Shown here: positions 45,730-58,304 of the stretch, piece after piece
Layout: every line of letters starts with the position of its first letter
How positions within the stretch are numbered: the first letter of the stretch is position 1
Origin: Megalonaias nervosa
Taxonomy: Eukaryota; Mollusca; Bivalvia; Unionida; Unionidae
Length of the DNA stretch: 64,000 nt
Reading direction: 5' to 3'
Assembly (NCBI GenBank): GCA_016617855.1
Contig: JAECUM010001870.1
Location: 1 to 64,000, forward strand
The notes under the pieces: generated by a model
The model's input: the letters and a program-made list of their open reading frames with translations, nothing else
Databases searched by the model: none
What the model was told of the DNA's origin: nothing
Made by a program: the position numbers and the translations under genes

Positions 45730-48700
45730 CAGCATGACCCCACTATAACATGATGTTCTGGGTTCATAAAACCCGTGTTTTGTACCAAACTATATTATAT
45801 CCAACCAAGTCAGTTAGCTGAAGAAAATGCTGCATGCACCCAAAAAAAAAACGACCAGGGTGGGTGGGAGGGGCGGTAAAGCAGGCACAAAAATACGTGC
45901 TTCATTGGCACAGGTACCATCTTAAAACAATGCATATTAAATGAGAAATACACCTGTAGTGAAAACAGAGATTGCATGTATAATATTTTACTTTATTCAG
46001 AGAATGCATTGGTACATGTGTGTGTATACATGTCTAATATAGAGCGTGAATAGAGTATCAACACCATGTACTCACCAACTGATCTCGTTGCATGCCGTTA
46101 AGCAAGTAATTCCATCGAAAATATGCACACAGATTTAAAATATTAAATAATTTTGTCTCAGATCATTGTGTCTGAATTCAATGGAAAAAAATAATAGCAA
46201 AATTATGGAAAAACCAGGCACATTTATGGTTCAGTACATCGCAAAGTCAATGAACAGTGTCTGTCTGAATCATTTCATACTGTTAAAATGTTCTCATCTC
46301 TGAACATACCTGCCATATTCCCAAACAGTGTTGGTGGGTTTTTGAGACTCAAAAATTGTGTTTTGAGGTCCCAAGGGGGGTAGGTGTGCATGACCAAGAA
46401 AAAGCCATGTCCAATTGAGAATAGGCTAACTGTACATAGAAGCATACAGACAATGATTGGCGATTCAAATCTGAAAAATAGCATGTCTGTATTTAATACA
46501 CTTGCAAAGAAAAAATAATGGTTGGTAGACTTAGTACTGTCAAATATCATCAACATACACAAGCAAGTATGCACAAACACTTGCATAATCACAGTCTCAC
46601 TGACATGAAATAAAAACACACCAAGTTTCTGTCTTTAAAATCTTTGGATGACAAAATATTGGCTTAATTAGATACAGTATTTGCTACTTTCAATAGCTCA
46701 GTGGTGGGTTTGATGGCAGTGCAAGTGTCATTAGTGTTCATCACTACACTCATTAGAAACTGGATGGTACATGTCAAACTTTTCTGCTGAATTCTCTGAG
46801 CAAATCCTGTTTCTGGATGACCAATTTAAACATTAGCATTGTCTTTTGCAGTCTGATCAAGAGATATGCTTTTCATATCATATCTGGGACTGACCATTTC
46901 ATTGGGGGAAGGGAGGGCATAATATTTTCAAGTTTAATGGGTTTTACAGCTAATACAACAGTAATAAATGCCTCTGTCCAATATGGGTGGTAGTACTTTA
47001 TCAACACAAATCAATGTGCAAACATGAGCATGTGCTCATTATTGTTTTTCTGTCAATCTAATTCATGACTCAAATCATCATGAAAAGCATAAGCCAATTG
47101 ATTATTTTGACAAGATGAAGATAACATATAACAATAAAGAAAACTAATCTGAATGTTCAATTCAACGTGTCAAATATATTACATGGTGCTCTTATTTTGA
47201 CGGACATTTTACACACAAGACTGACATATGTCAATATGTTGTTTGCAGAATATGCTAAGAATTAAATGCTCTCCCTTCCCCCCCCCTTGCTTTCACGCTT
47301 CACAAAGTAAAACTCTGTCATCCAGGAGTTCTGAAATTTATTTTTGCTGCTCTTTGTGTATAGCTAATTCCTTCCTGAATTGCCTTAAAAAATGAACCAC
47401 ACTTATTATTATTATGACAAATGAAATAATCTTCCTTTGTGTCTTATATATGGAGTAAAATCCGAGTTCAAAGAAATGTCGCCACTGTTCACAAATTTGT
47501 CAATAATCTTTAATACAGATTTCTAAAACATTTTCATTCAAGCCACTATGTAATAATGTTTGTTCTCCTAGCATCTCTTAAGATTTACCTATACTGGGTT
47601 GGTTCACTTTATGATCTTTACCTATGCAAATCAGCACAATGGGTTCACCCAATGCAGTCTTCAAACACAACATAAACAGCTAATGTCAGCCAATTAAGTA
47701 ATATGTCAAATGGTTCCTGACCTCTTTGCCATTTAATTGCTGCTATTCAAACTACCCTAAGGATAGATTTATATCAGCTCCAATCAGGACTGTTAACCGT
47801 TTATAAATACTACATTTAATGGGCATACACTGAAATATTTTTTTCTCAGAGAAATATTTAAAAATCTCATTTTTCAATACACAATCATTTCAGGGGGTTT
47901 GAAAGTAAAAAAAAAATCACTTAGTATGACATGCCACGTTATTTCAGGTATGCTACGAATTATAATACATTATTGTTTTTTGTCAAAAGGATTGATTTTC
48001 AGCTGCTTTCTGTAACAGTAAAATTTGCAGTCCTCAGATAGTCAACTCGTTAACACATAAATCTCAAGCTAAATGTAACTGTTTAACTTTGGGGACATAA
48101 TCCTGTCCAGGACCTCAAGTTCCTCTTTAACAGTAACAGCCTTACATTTCCAGGTATGGTTATCCACTGTAAATGCCCACTAATTAACACTATTGCCTAT
48201 TCATCTGAATGACTACATCAAAAATAACTTTCAATCAACAACTGGTAATACGGAATGGATGACATTATTCACTGGTCAACTGGCTGTGCCTAACAACACT
48301 GTCAAGCAACACACCTGTTGGTGGCTTTCATTTTTTTATTTGTTTTAAATTGTTGCCCCATAATCGGAACAAGTTTTAGTTCTGCAATTGACTTTGGTAA
48401 TTGTCAGATGAACTTAAATGATTTATAAATTTAGGTTAGAATGTTTTGTCAAACACCACATTGTTTGGTGCCTGGTTTTACATGGAGTATAAAGAACAAA
48501 CATGTCAGCTATTGTCTGAGCAACAATTGCACACAGGATGAATTGAAAACAAACACAAAGAAGACCTAATGGCTTTACTGTGTTCTTGAATCAGCAATAA
48601 TAAGATTACCACTTATACTCTGACATCTTTCCCCAATAAACTTAAGATCAAAGTTCTCAGAAGGCAAGGGTTCTGATACTCCTATTTCCAATAATGTTTT

Positions 48701-49059
48701 TTTGGTACAAAACTTCAACAGACTGGTGAAATTTTAAAATTTCAGAAGCCAAGCCAAGATCATGTTATATTTGAATTCATAACCAATCTCTTCCCCTAAA
48801 TGATGACCAACATTTTCATACTTTTAAGGAAAAACTTTTTTGTGTACAAGAAAAATACGTAGATATGATATTTCATCAGCCATTCCATAATTGTTTTATA
48901 TTTGAATTCATATGTGATCTCTTCCTCAAAATGATAATAAACATTTTATACATTATTTCTTGTACTTTGAAAAAAAAATTTTTTTTCGAGTATGAAAAAA
49001 AGACAGATGTTAATCTGAATTCATGTTATAATGAAGTGTGCTACAGTGGGGTCACACAG
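45730..49059. mobile_element. pogo/Tigger-like element, long and diverged
   Basis: Left end TA|CAGCATGACCCCACTATAAC, right end GTGGGGTCACACAG|TA, with TA on both sides. Same end family as 53483-55313 (CAGTGTGACCCCGCTATAAC). The interior (3.3 kb) shows no transposase; it holds the same ACTTTTAAGGAAAA and CGTGTACAAGAAAAATAC-like phrases (near 48825) as the other copy. Confidence 0.6.
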
Positions 49060-49084
49060 TATTTTCAATACATGTAAAGATGTA

Positions 49085-50721
49085 CAGTAAAACCTGTTAT
49101 GAGAGACTGCCCCTTCTGCCAACAAAAAGTGGTCTCTCAAGACAGGTGGTCTTTCATAGCAGGTTTGTACAAAAATACGTTTCCAAGGTCCAGTTTCAGA
49201 ACAGTTTCAAGAAAAATAACCGCAATCACTGTACATATATTCTATTCTTTATTAGCAGTTGTTGCTAAAATATTGTATGCATTCATCTACAAACAAAATT
49301 ATATTGTAATAAAGATATATTTCTATCATTAAACATGAAATCACATTTACATTTGAAGATCACATATTTTAGCATATGAAATTGTTTCTGAATTACTCAT
49401 TTTCCTTTATAACAACCTAAATTTGTTTTACCAATGTTTAAACCACTTTTTTGCGAGTGGTCTGCACTTTTTCACTTCTTTCAGTTACAATAATTATTTT
49501 CTCCAGCATTAAAATTTGTCTCTTTTTAGTTGGAAGTTCGTCCATTGTGATTAAAATTATTAGTGCTCAGTTGTAATATCGAACGTAAAGTAGGCGGCTG
49601 TGGGAAAATATGAAAACTCTATACATGTGCATTGCATATCTAACAATTAATGAAATAAAAAGAAACAATTATCTCATCCAGAAACAAAACCATTTACTCA
49701 GTGATAAAAGTCAATGGCTTCATTCAAAGATAACATACAGGGATTAACTCTATAAGCAGAGTGTGTAACCAGGTCGCGCCAACTTGAATAGACGACAGCT
49801 TTGTGATTGGGATGTCATCACTTAGCGGGGGGGGGGGAACAAACATCACAAGTCTTGAGCACTATCAATCGAATTCCGCAAATGATTCTCTCTTGCTGGT
49901 TTAATAGACAATGACCTTATTCACCCCCGGCAATACCGATAAAATCGAGACAAACAATATACACGGCCACTTTGTCAACTTTGGCACTTCAACGGCATTT
50001 CATGACATGTACATTAGCCTGGTTTACGGACTGTAGCATCTATCATGGGTAGCAACAATCCTCTTTTTTAATATTCCATTTATATTTGTCTTTGATCAGA
50101 ACAATCTATACTAATCAATCGGTCGTTGTAATAACTGATTGCATAAAGGTCACTGGTGTTTGTCTGTTCTCGCGATACAGTCGTCATAGGGATGCTAGAT
50201 CCTACAACGGCCGAGAAGCAAGTTAAATGCGGGAATAATTAGTCTGGTTCCCTGCTCTGTATGCTTTCTGCATTCCTCACCCCTATACGAATAACGGAGA
50301 ACAACAAAGGAGCATACAAAGCAGGGAACCAGGCTAGGAAATAATCTACATACACTTTAGTCTGGTTTACGACAGAAACTACAAATCACTATAAGCCTAG
50401 CTAAAAAATTCAGAGATCGGTAGGCAGCCTATTGTTTAATTTTATTATTTTTTTTTTTATTTTTTATTTTTTTTATATTTAGAACGGTATGATTGGTCGT
50501 TTTTACAGGGATTAAATAAAGGTTGGTGGAGTTTATCCTCGTTTTTTTGTGATGCGGTCGTTCATAGCAGTGTCGAAATGCATATTTTGCCAAGAAATCG
50601 CGGTCGCTGGTCGCGTTCAGCAGGTGGTCGCTCATAGCAGAGCGTTTATATAATAAAATCAATCCGTGCATTACGATTGTGGTTGTACATGACAGGTGGT
50701 CGCTCATGACAGGTTCTACTG
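49085..50721. mobile_element. TA-flanked Tc1/mariner/pogo-type element, 1.6 kb, non-autonomous
   Basis: Left end CAGTAAAACCTGTTATGAGA; right end TCATGACAGGTTCTACTG; TA on both sides (49083-49084 and 50722-50723). Subterminal GTGGTCTCTCAAGACAGGTG (49130) pairs with a GGTGGTCGCTCAT motif repeated at 50625 and 50696. No transposase ORF. A foldback (50239-50338) is nested inside. Confidence 0.8.
50239..50338. repeat. Foldback element (~100 bp)
   Basis: AGTCTGGTTCCCTGCTCTGT and ATGCTTT pair with AGCATACAAAGCAGGGAACC and AGGCT. AGYCTGGTTTACG also appears alone at about 50017 and 50360, perhaps relics of the same ends. Confidence 0.7.
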
Positions 50722-51459
50722 TATAATACTATAGCAACCTATAGCAACATCACACAGTGAAGATGCCTTTTTCAAGGGTTTTTATTGGCTGAAGGGACAC
50801 AAAACTATACTCAGGTGTTCTCATACAATGATCTAAAGCAGGAGAATAGGAACCTTTTTTCAATATAATTCAGCAGTCAAAATTTTTTTTGTTTAATAGT
50901 TTTAGCAATGGGTTAGGTCGAATAGTGACATGTATAGTTACCAGTTGTCAGCTGGAAATAGTTCATGAATGGAACTTGTTACCTTTGAATAAATACATGT
51001 ATAGTTTTTGAATTTTCTCTTAGGTACTTGTCTTTTGGACTATTTCCAATACATTGTGAACACAATAACTAAAAAAAACATTTATTATTAATGACATTAT
51101 CATGAATGCTCTTTTAAGAAATCTGATCTTGTTGCCAAGATGTTTTGGAACTCAGAAGTTTTCGAGTCAAACACTAAAGGCATAATTTTAAATATTGGGT
51201 TAGGTCAAATTTCTTCCATCAAGTTTTTTTTAATCTTTTAAGGGAATGGATTTAAAAAGGGAGCAAAATTTTAGTCAAATAATTGTCAGCCTTCTTCACA
51301 ATTAAGATCAGCTGAGGTGTTGAAAACTATCTCTGCAATTTTTGGATTTCACCATCTTACCTACAAATATTTTAGTTACTGAAAGCTTTACTTATGAAGG
51401 ATTGTTTACAAAGAAAATTAAAAGGACACAATTTCTCAAGATGTAGCCCTTTAATAGAT

Positions 51460-51800
51460 AATCGTTCCACAAAAAATACAGAAAGATACAGGACAATGGA
51501 TTGGGGTTTTGAAGCAAATTTTTGCCCTCATTCAAGCAGCAGCAGTAGTGTGGCCATGTTGTACAAGAGTACCAGTACATTCACATATGAAACAATGATA
51601 AAATAAAGTTTCCAGAGGAAAATTACATTATATTACATGCTATTATCAATAATCAAAAAACAGTAGTTGTTATTTATGGATTAAATGAAGAAAATAAAAA
51701 CTTTTTTAAACAACTCGTTGCACATACTGAGAAATTGGATAATTCATTAATAATAACTGGAGGAGGTTGGAATGTACCACTAGAATATGCTATAGATTTA
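51460..51800 (+). pseudogene. Tx1/L1-like LINE endonuclease remnant
   Basis: Frames read WGFEANFCPHSSSSSSVAML then YKSTSTFTYE (51500-51590) and, shifted, VVVIYGLNEENKNFFKQLV with SLIITGGGWNVPLEYA (51660-51790). The pattern is the APE domain of Tx1-type elements, but the GGDWN Asp is Gly. Broken by frameshifts, with no RT nearby. Confidence 0.6.
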
Positions 51801-53482
51801 GAGGTGCAGGGTGTTGCTGGTATACAGGTTTACTGCAGGTTTTTTCAAGTGGTACATACCATGGTACTTTTTCACTAGTCCAGTACTTTGGTAGTTTCCA
51901 TCAGTTAGGAATGTACGGAAATTCCCTGAGTAATCTTGCTATGAATTTAATATTAACCATGTTTTCATTCTTAGTGACAAAATAATTCAAAAAATTTTTG
52001 TTTATTTTTTTACAAACAGTTTCACTTGTCACAAATCAATTATGAGTTGAGAAATACAATTATATTTGTGATTTTTATTTATGGTCTTTTTATTACATGT
52101 TTGACACGTGTCATATATGCCAATGCAGTGGCCAAATGGGATGTTATGAGAGATATTCAGGCAAAATATAACTTTTGGAAAAGTTTCAAATTAATAAAAT
52201 ATGTCATTTTAAGTTATTTACTAGTGTATATCAATGTGTTAAGAACAGGCATTCCTTTATTAGACTATGAATGATTCCAAGATTTTCAGGAATGCATTTG
52301 CTGTTTGAAATTTGCATCATTTCTTAAATCCACTATTTTCTAGCCCACTGATTGTGTTTTACGTTGACTAGCCCTCTCTGCCTGGGTGTTGGTATCCCAC
52401 TCGAAAATTTCTCCTCATTATGGTGTAGATAGTAAATTGTGACTTCCTGTATTTATCAACAAGCTCTAATGCTCTAATATCAGCATAATGTCTTTCACTG
52501 GCAGTTCTTATAGCAATATGTACATACCATTTCCAGATAAAATCCTTTGTTTGGCAACTTGTAAATCCATTTCAAATGACACAACCCTATGACCTGTAGC
52601 CATTTTGAATTTCGTGCTAGATATGGCTGTCACCAAAGACCAGTAAGTGTCTAAACTGTACACAGGTGTGCTCCAGAAAGATCTACATGCAGCAAAATTG
52701 CATATTTTAATAAAATAGTGACACCAGTGTCAACACAGATTTGGGAGTTTGATTTATCGGACTACACGTGAATAATAAAGTTAATTGATAACCATTCACT
52801 ATGGAAACAACATCCTGTAGACATACTTTTAGAGTTTGGAGGGGACAATATACTTTTTTTTTAAAGAAAAAAGGACTCCTTAAATGCTTTAGAAAAAGAT
52901 ATATCTTTTGCATGATCAGAATTGGATGACTATCCCACTACAGCCACTGAAACATTTTGTCAATGCCACGCCGGTATAATAAATATATCAAGATAAAAGA
53001 CAATACAATCTTTCGGAAGAATTGGTGTGAAAAGTCTATATATTTTATAAATGACAATTAAGGAAGGTGAATTTTCTTTCCATACAATGAGCTCATACAA
53101 AATTTAATATCCATACAGCTCTCCTTGTTATAACATGGTAGTCAGGGTCCATAACCAATGACTGCGCTATGTCACAAACCATGTTATATTGAGAACCGTG
53201 ATATGTACAGAATCATAAAATATTGACAATAATGAAATATTCAAATTACTATGAAATCAGAATCTCCAGTACAAGAAAATATAAATCTTCTCAGAAAGCA
53301 GGACCAAATTACAAAATCATTTTACACATTATATATGATGGAAAAAGAAGACTTCCAGTTCATATAAAGGCTAAACGGAACTCTGTTTAAATTCAGAATC
53401 TGTGACTTCCATGGAGATTGATAATCAATATTTTCCCTTCTCTTCTCATATACTGAAGATAAAGTCCTTAAGAGTGTCAATA

Positions 53483-55313
53483 CAGTGTGACCCCGCTATA
53501 ACACGGTAGTTGGGAGCCCTAGAACTCAACCGTGTTATAGACCAAACCGTGTTATAAGCAACCAAGTCAGTTAGCTGAAGAAAATGATGCATGTACCTGA
53601 AAAAAATGTGTGAGGGGGGTGGGGGTGTAGGTAATAAATTCAGGCGCAAAAATATGTGCTTCATTATCACGTCACATACATTGAATCCACAATACAAGTA
53701 ATTCCATCAAAGTAATGCACACAGATTTAAAATATTCCATAATTTTGTCACAGGTCATATAGGTCTGAATTCAGTAGAAAAAAATAGCACAATCACGTAA
53801 TGAATGATGAAGCACATTTACTTTTCAGTACGTCCCAAGTCTGTAAAAGTTTGTGTTTTAAGTGCCCTCAGTTCATAAGCATAAACTTTTTCCTGTAAAA
53901 AGGAAACTTTCACGGAACAGTAAAAATGTTCCAGTCACGTTGGAAGATGAAAATTCATCAGATTCCATTTCTTTTATTTAAGTTCGGTACTGACTTCCTT
54001 TGAAGAAAGGTTCTTTGTTTTTACTGAAGATTGTAATCAGCTTTCTTTGATGAAGGGTGCATGCATTATTGAAGTCACCGAAAAAGGACAGCTTTGGAGA
54101 ACCAAACAAATGTCTGTTTCTTATTGTGGCGGCAACATCAAAAAATTGTATTGCATGATTGAGACTGATTTATTTTCCCATTTGCTTAGTATGTTTTCAT
54201 AACAATGGGTGCTTCAAAGGTAATGTTTTCTTTGAAATTTCAGCTACTACTTTATCTGGGTAAATTTTTTTTAAAAATGAATTGGCCATCATATGGTCAA
54301 TTGTAGTTACTGTTCCTCTCTGCCTATTGAATAGACAAATGTGAGCTTCTTGTTTTTTTTTTCTTTTTTTTGTTTTTTTACATTTGTGGTAGTGGAGTGA
54401 TGCTGCCTTCCACGCATGCGTCAGAAATTTAAAGAAAGGGTCAATCGACGATAGAAACCGAGGTGTTCTGGTCTGATGACAGGGATTACTACAGAAAATG
54501 TGAATGTTCTGAAGGATTTAATTCTGAGTGAAAAGAACAGGAATTTTTCTTACCATCCACATAAAAATGTCAGTCTACGTAAATATATTAATTACTAGCG
54601 AGCGGCCGAAAATCTGATGAAAGATAGATTATGAGATGATGCCTCGTCCGGTTGATCTCCACTACCAGAAATGTAAATTTGAAAAAAAGTGGATATCTCA
54701 AAACATACAGTACTCATGCTAGATGGCAACATAAGCGGATTATGATATAACAATGCACTGTTAAGATGGTTTGTCAATATGGACAAAGAATTTGTTTATG
54801 TAACAATATATAAATTTCAGTGCATTTTATATCAACTTTGCGGCTTCCTTTCATGGGACCTCTGAATTTCTCCGCTCCAAACCAATGGTTGTATATACAA
54901 GTTTAAACAGCCAACAATGCCACCAATAAAAAAAAAAAAAATCGCCAGATGGCATATTTTGCCTCCAATAAGAAAAAAAAATCGCAAATCGCGACACCGC
55001 CGAAGCCCTGCACGATTCCTGAATAAACTTTTTACACATTATTTTTCGTACTTTTAAGAAGAAAATTATTTTTTCGTGTATGAGAAAAATGCATATAAAA
55101 TTTCAGACGCAACGCCACGATCGTCTTGTATTATTCATATGTGATCTCTTCCCTAAATGATAAACTTTTTAACTTTTTTTTGTACTTTTAAGAAAGATTT
55201 TTTTTTTCGTGTACGAGAAAAATACATGTGTGTGAAATTTCGGGAGCCACACCACAACCGTGTTATATCCGAATTCGTGTTATAACGGAGCATGCTATAG
55301 CGAGGTCACACTG
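53483..55313. mobile_element. pogo/Tigger-like non-autonomous element, 1.8 kb
   Basis: Left end CAGTGTGACCCCGCTATAAC; right end TAGCGAGGTCACACTG; TA on both sides (53481-53482 and 55314-55315). The right part holds a ~130-bp internal duplication (TTCGTACTTTTAAGAAG and CGTGTATGAGAAAAAT at 55045-55090, again at 55180-55230). No transposase. Confidence 0.82.
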
Positions 55314-55379
55314 TACAAAGTTTTCCAGAGAATCCTCCATACTAGCAAATTTTCTTTATATAATTTACTACAGTAGTAC

Positions 55380-55518
55380 TGGGGTATTGTTTTTTGCAAT
55401 CAGATTTAGAAATTCTTTCTTTGTAAAAACAATTGTGGACTGGAATCATCTGAGTGACAGTGTTGTGTGCACGCAATCAGTGGAGAGCTTCAAAGCAGCT
55501 CTTGAACAATACTACTAA
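55380..55518 (+). pseudogene. LINE C-terminal fragment
   Basis: Reads RFRNSFFVKTIVDWNHLSDS, then VVCTQSVESFKAALEQYY and a stop (TAA at 55516). VxDWNxLSDSVV...SFKxxL is the usual LINE C-terminal signature. Lies just outside the pogo-like element. Confidence 0.65.
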
Positions 55519-56182
55519 CTTTCTAAAAGGCTCTCTCTTTTTACGGTGCAAATTTATGCCGTAACTGGCCCTGCACTGTACACATTCAGATTCAGATAAC
55601 AGTAAATTGTTTAAAATAAAATCTCTGAATCATCATGTACTCTTTGTAATAAAACTGAACAGAACCTCAATTCATTTAATTTATTACTGGACATAATTCT
55701 ATGAAAACAGTACTGATAAATTTTAGGTCAGTTCTTAAAGACAAAATGTCATACTGAGTTAGATTTAACAGAAGATACCATATTATTTGGAATCTGAAAT
55801 TCACCAGAACTGGAAATTATTAATGTATGCTTCATTCTGATAAAAAAAATACATGTATACATGTACAATTAAAAATTGCATTCCAAGTTTTGAGGCTTGC
55901 ATAGAACATATTTATAAACATTTAGAATTATATAATACTTGTACTCTTTGGCAAGGACAGACAAATTAAGAGGACAATGGGAAAAGAATAAAGTAGCACT
56001 GACAGTTATTCAGTAATATGTTAAGTAATAAATATATGTGTATGAAGGTATTTATGTGAGTAATGTGTATATTTACATTTTATACATACATTATACTGAA
56101 GAAAAAATCCATACTTTCTATTTATATATGTATATAACTTGACCAAATATAATATTTTTTAACCATAATTGCTTTGACTGAC

Positions 56183-56464
56183 CTTGGTCCCCAGGTCTTA
56201 TGTGAACATATCCCCTGAATGGCTGCCCTGAATCTCGAGCCAGCAGCGAGCCAGACATGAGGGCTAGCAAACCGGTATTGTAGCGATTGTTCTTCACAAA
56301 CTCCCATGTCTGTTGCATGCAATCCTCAGTTCTCCCAGTCACTGGCACCAGTAGATGATGAGACACCTGCACAAAATCCTCTCTAAATTGGTCCTGGTAT
56401 GGCTCCAAAATCACATGACCATTAACACCACCAAACCCAAAGCAGTTAACACCAACATACTGAC
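56183..56464 (-). CDS. FASN-like: FAS-like exon 3: end of ketosynthase and KS-AT linker
   Basis: Encodes SQYVGVNCFGFGGVNGHVIL, then about 70 residues of linker (EPYQDQF... PVTGRTEDCMQQTWEF... SGSLLARDSGQPFRGYV). NxFGFGGxNxHxIL is the terminal signature of KS domains; it is complete here, which suggests a folded KS. The linker matches the region between KS and AT in FAS, including a VTGRTED segment (often SARTPE in homologues) and an FRGY(V/T) element. Acceptor TTTTTAG; donor CAAG|GTCAGT; 282 nt; phase 1 on both sides. It is the longest single open KS segment in the window. Confidence 0.93.
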
Positions 56465-56634
56465 CTAAAAATTGTTAAATATTCTAATTAAAATAGTATA
56501 TTACAGCATAATTAAGAGTTTCTTCCCTTCCAACCAAGATATCCACCCCCTCCCATTTGAAATGATAATGAGAACACTTCTGTACATGTTAGCATGGGTG
56601 TGTGATTTGGATTTTTAATATAGCTTTAATAATT

Positions 56635-56887
56635 TTTCAGTCATATTGCTACAGTGTGGCACTTTATCTAAGTGATGTCTAAAACTGAGGCATCATGCCA
56701 CAGACATACAGCATCATGTCCCACCCAGTCACATTATCCAAACACTAACCTCTTAATGCCAAGTGCCAAACATGGCAGCTGATATCATTTTTATAAGTCT
56801 TTGGTATGACTCAGCAGGGGTTACAAAACCCGTGACCTCCAAACATCCGAGGCAGATGCTCTAACCACCAGGCCACCGGAGCGGTCC
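56635..56887 (-). repeat. tRNA-headed SINE, family 2
   Basis: The minus-strand head, CCGGTGGCCTGGTGGTTAGA, is near 56884, followed by a B-box-like segment. The body includes CATGTCCCACCCAGTCAC (plus strand, about 56724) and a conserved TATAAGTCTTTGG-type phrase. Same family as 18640-18940 and 1-60. Confidence 0.75.
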
Positions 56888-57289
56888 CATTTTAAATGTG
56901 TAATGACAAAATATAAAAATAAATAATTGAGCTAATGACCCTTACAAGTCACTTATTCGCATGGAACCTTGATTATGAAAAACAGGTCTGCAAATACCAT
57001 ACCATGTTTGGAGTAGCAAACTTTTGACTTTTCAAACAGGAATTGGCTGACATTACCAGTCAGCTGAGTGACATGACAGACTTGGGATTGATGATGTAGC
57101 TTTCTGCTTATGTGGGTGAGCCAGAAACTGATAGGGCATAATGTAATATTATCCCAGTTCATGTTTCTGATGAATACAACAACAGACAGAGCAGGATAAA
57201 TGGCTTTTTTGAAATTTTAACACATAACTTGAACATTGTTGAAGATGATGCAACTACCAAACAAGTAATACCCATGACTTGCCATCACA

Positions 57290-57460
57290 AGTGAGAAAAT
57301 GACAGGCAGTACATTTTGTACTTGCTTACCCAGATATGGTTTGTTTTGAGCAATCAGTAGAACAAACAATACAGACTCTGATCTGCCAGTGCTTAATGCA
57401 ATACAATGGCAGATCAGGGTCTGTTTTATTTGCAGTTGGATTTGCTTGTAAGATGGGTAA
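57290..57460. repeat. Palindromic dispersed repeat (AGATCTGCCAT family)
   Basis: ACAGACTCTGATCTGCCAGT (57370) faces CAATGGCAGATCAGGGTCTG (57403) across a short loop, forming a stem. TTTGCAGTTGGATTTGCTTG follows, matching phrases at 2895 and 57910 in opposite orientation. Confidence 0.65.
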
Positions 57461-57675
57461 AAGAAGTGACTGTTAAGGGCAGGTGATTATTTCAGGAAGC
57501 TATACTGAATTTCAATCACTTCGAGATTATACACTTCTACAAAAGAACAAATAATATACAATTCTAAGTAACAAAATGAAAAAGACATACACATAACAGC
57601 ATATAATTTTTATCGATGATGTATTTCACAAATATCCATCTGTAAAAAGCAAAATAAGACATAATACCAACATAC

Positions 57676-57819
57676 TCTTGAGAGGGATTGGTTTGTCCAC
57701 CACTCTTATTCTCCTGTCAATTATGGCATCAATATTAGGATTTGGGGTACTGAAGTTTCGGTTGGGTGGCAGCATTTTATTCTGAAGGGCCAGAACACAT
57801 TTTATGATTGAAGCAAGAC
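57676..57819 (-). CDS. FASN-like: FAS-like exon 2: ketosynthase
   Basis: Starts with two bases completing the Gly of exon 1 and gives GLASIIKCVLALQNKMLPPN, then a segment ending RRIRVVDKPIPLK. This matches the KS stretch after the SNMGH motif, where a helix ending in LPP(N) precedes an NFxxPNP segment; here NFSTPNPNID is visible. The acceptor reads TTCCAG and the donor AGA|GTATGT, leaving phase 1. The exon is 144 nt. Frame continuity with both neighbours is strong support. Confidence 0.9.
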
Positions 57820-57899
57820 CTGGAAAAGATAAATACAGAGTAGGTTCAAAGACTGGAGTCAATCAATGGATGAGTGCAGTCTATTTACCATTCATACCT

Positions 57900-58090
57900 G
57901 CTTTTGAGTCAAGTCCAACTGCAAGCAACATGGACCCTGAAGTGCCAGTGCATGTGCTTGCAGATCAGGGTCCATGTTGTTTATTCTACAGATAATTCCT
58001 AACAAACTGATTAGATCCAGATCTGCCAGAGCAATATGCCATGGCAGATCTGGGTCCATGCAGTTCGACTAAACTTATAAGTGAGTATAT
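57900..58090. repeat. Two adjacent palindromic dispersed repeats (AGATCTGCCAT family)
   Basis: First unit: ATGGACCCTGAAGTGCCAGT (57930) faces TTGCAGATCAGGGTCCATGT (57957). Second: CCAGATCTGCCAGAGCAATA (58016) faces ATGCCATGGCAGATCTGGGT (58036). They sit close to exon 2 on its intron 1 side. Confidence 0.65.
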
Positions 58091-58304
58091 ACAATAGCTG
58101 TAAAGGTATATTAAGTCTCTACAAACCAAGATCTTAATTTAAGACTAGATGAGACTTTCTTGAAAATTTATCAGCAAATTATCCAGAGCTGTACAGAAAC
58201 TGTTTAAGAAACTGTCTGAAATTCAAAGTCAAATAAACTAGAAATACTTTCCTTGCTACACATGTAAGAATTTGAAAAGTTGATTATTGAAGAAAAGTCA
58301 AGAA

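Larger units (their letters stand above)
42710..56182 (-). other. Intron between exons 3 and 4
   Basis: 13,473 bp. Contains two tandem arrays (42955-43280 and 44165-44550), a SINE (43543-43789), three TA-flanked pogo-like elements, a Tx1-like endonuclease remnant (51460-51800) and a LINE C-terminal fragment (55380-55518). 44560-45720 and 52280-53100 hold nothing recognisable. Confidence 0.7.
56465..57675 (-). other. Intron between exons 2 and 3
   Basis: 1,211 bp. Holds a tRNA-headed SINE on the minus strand (56635-56887) and a palindromic repeat (57290-57460). The rest is AT-rich. Confidence 0.75.

Noticed and set aside
52026..52274. 82-codon ORF with hydrophobic segments
   Set aside because: AT-rich composition yields hydrophobic codons; no splice sites, homology or neighbour support.
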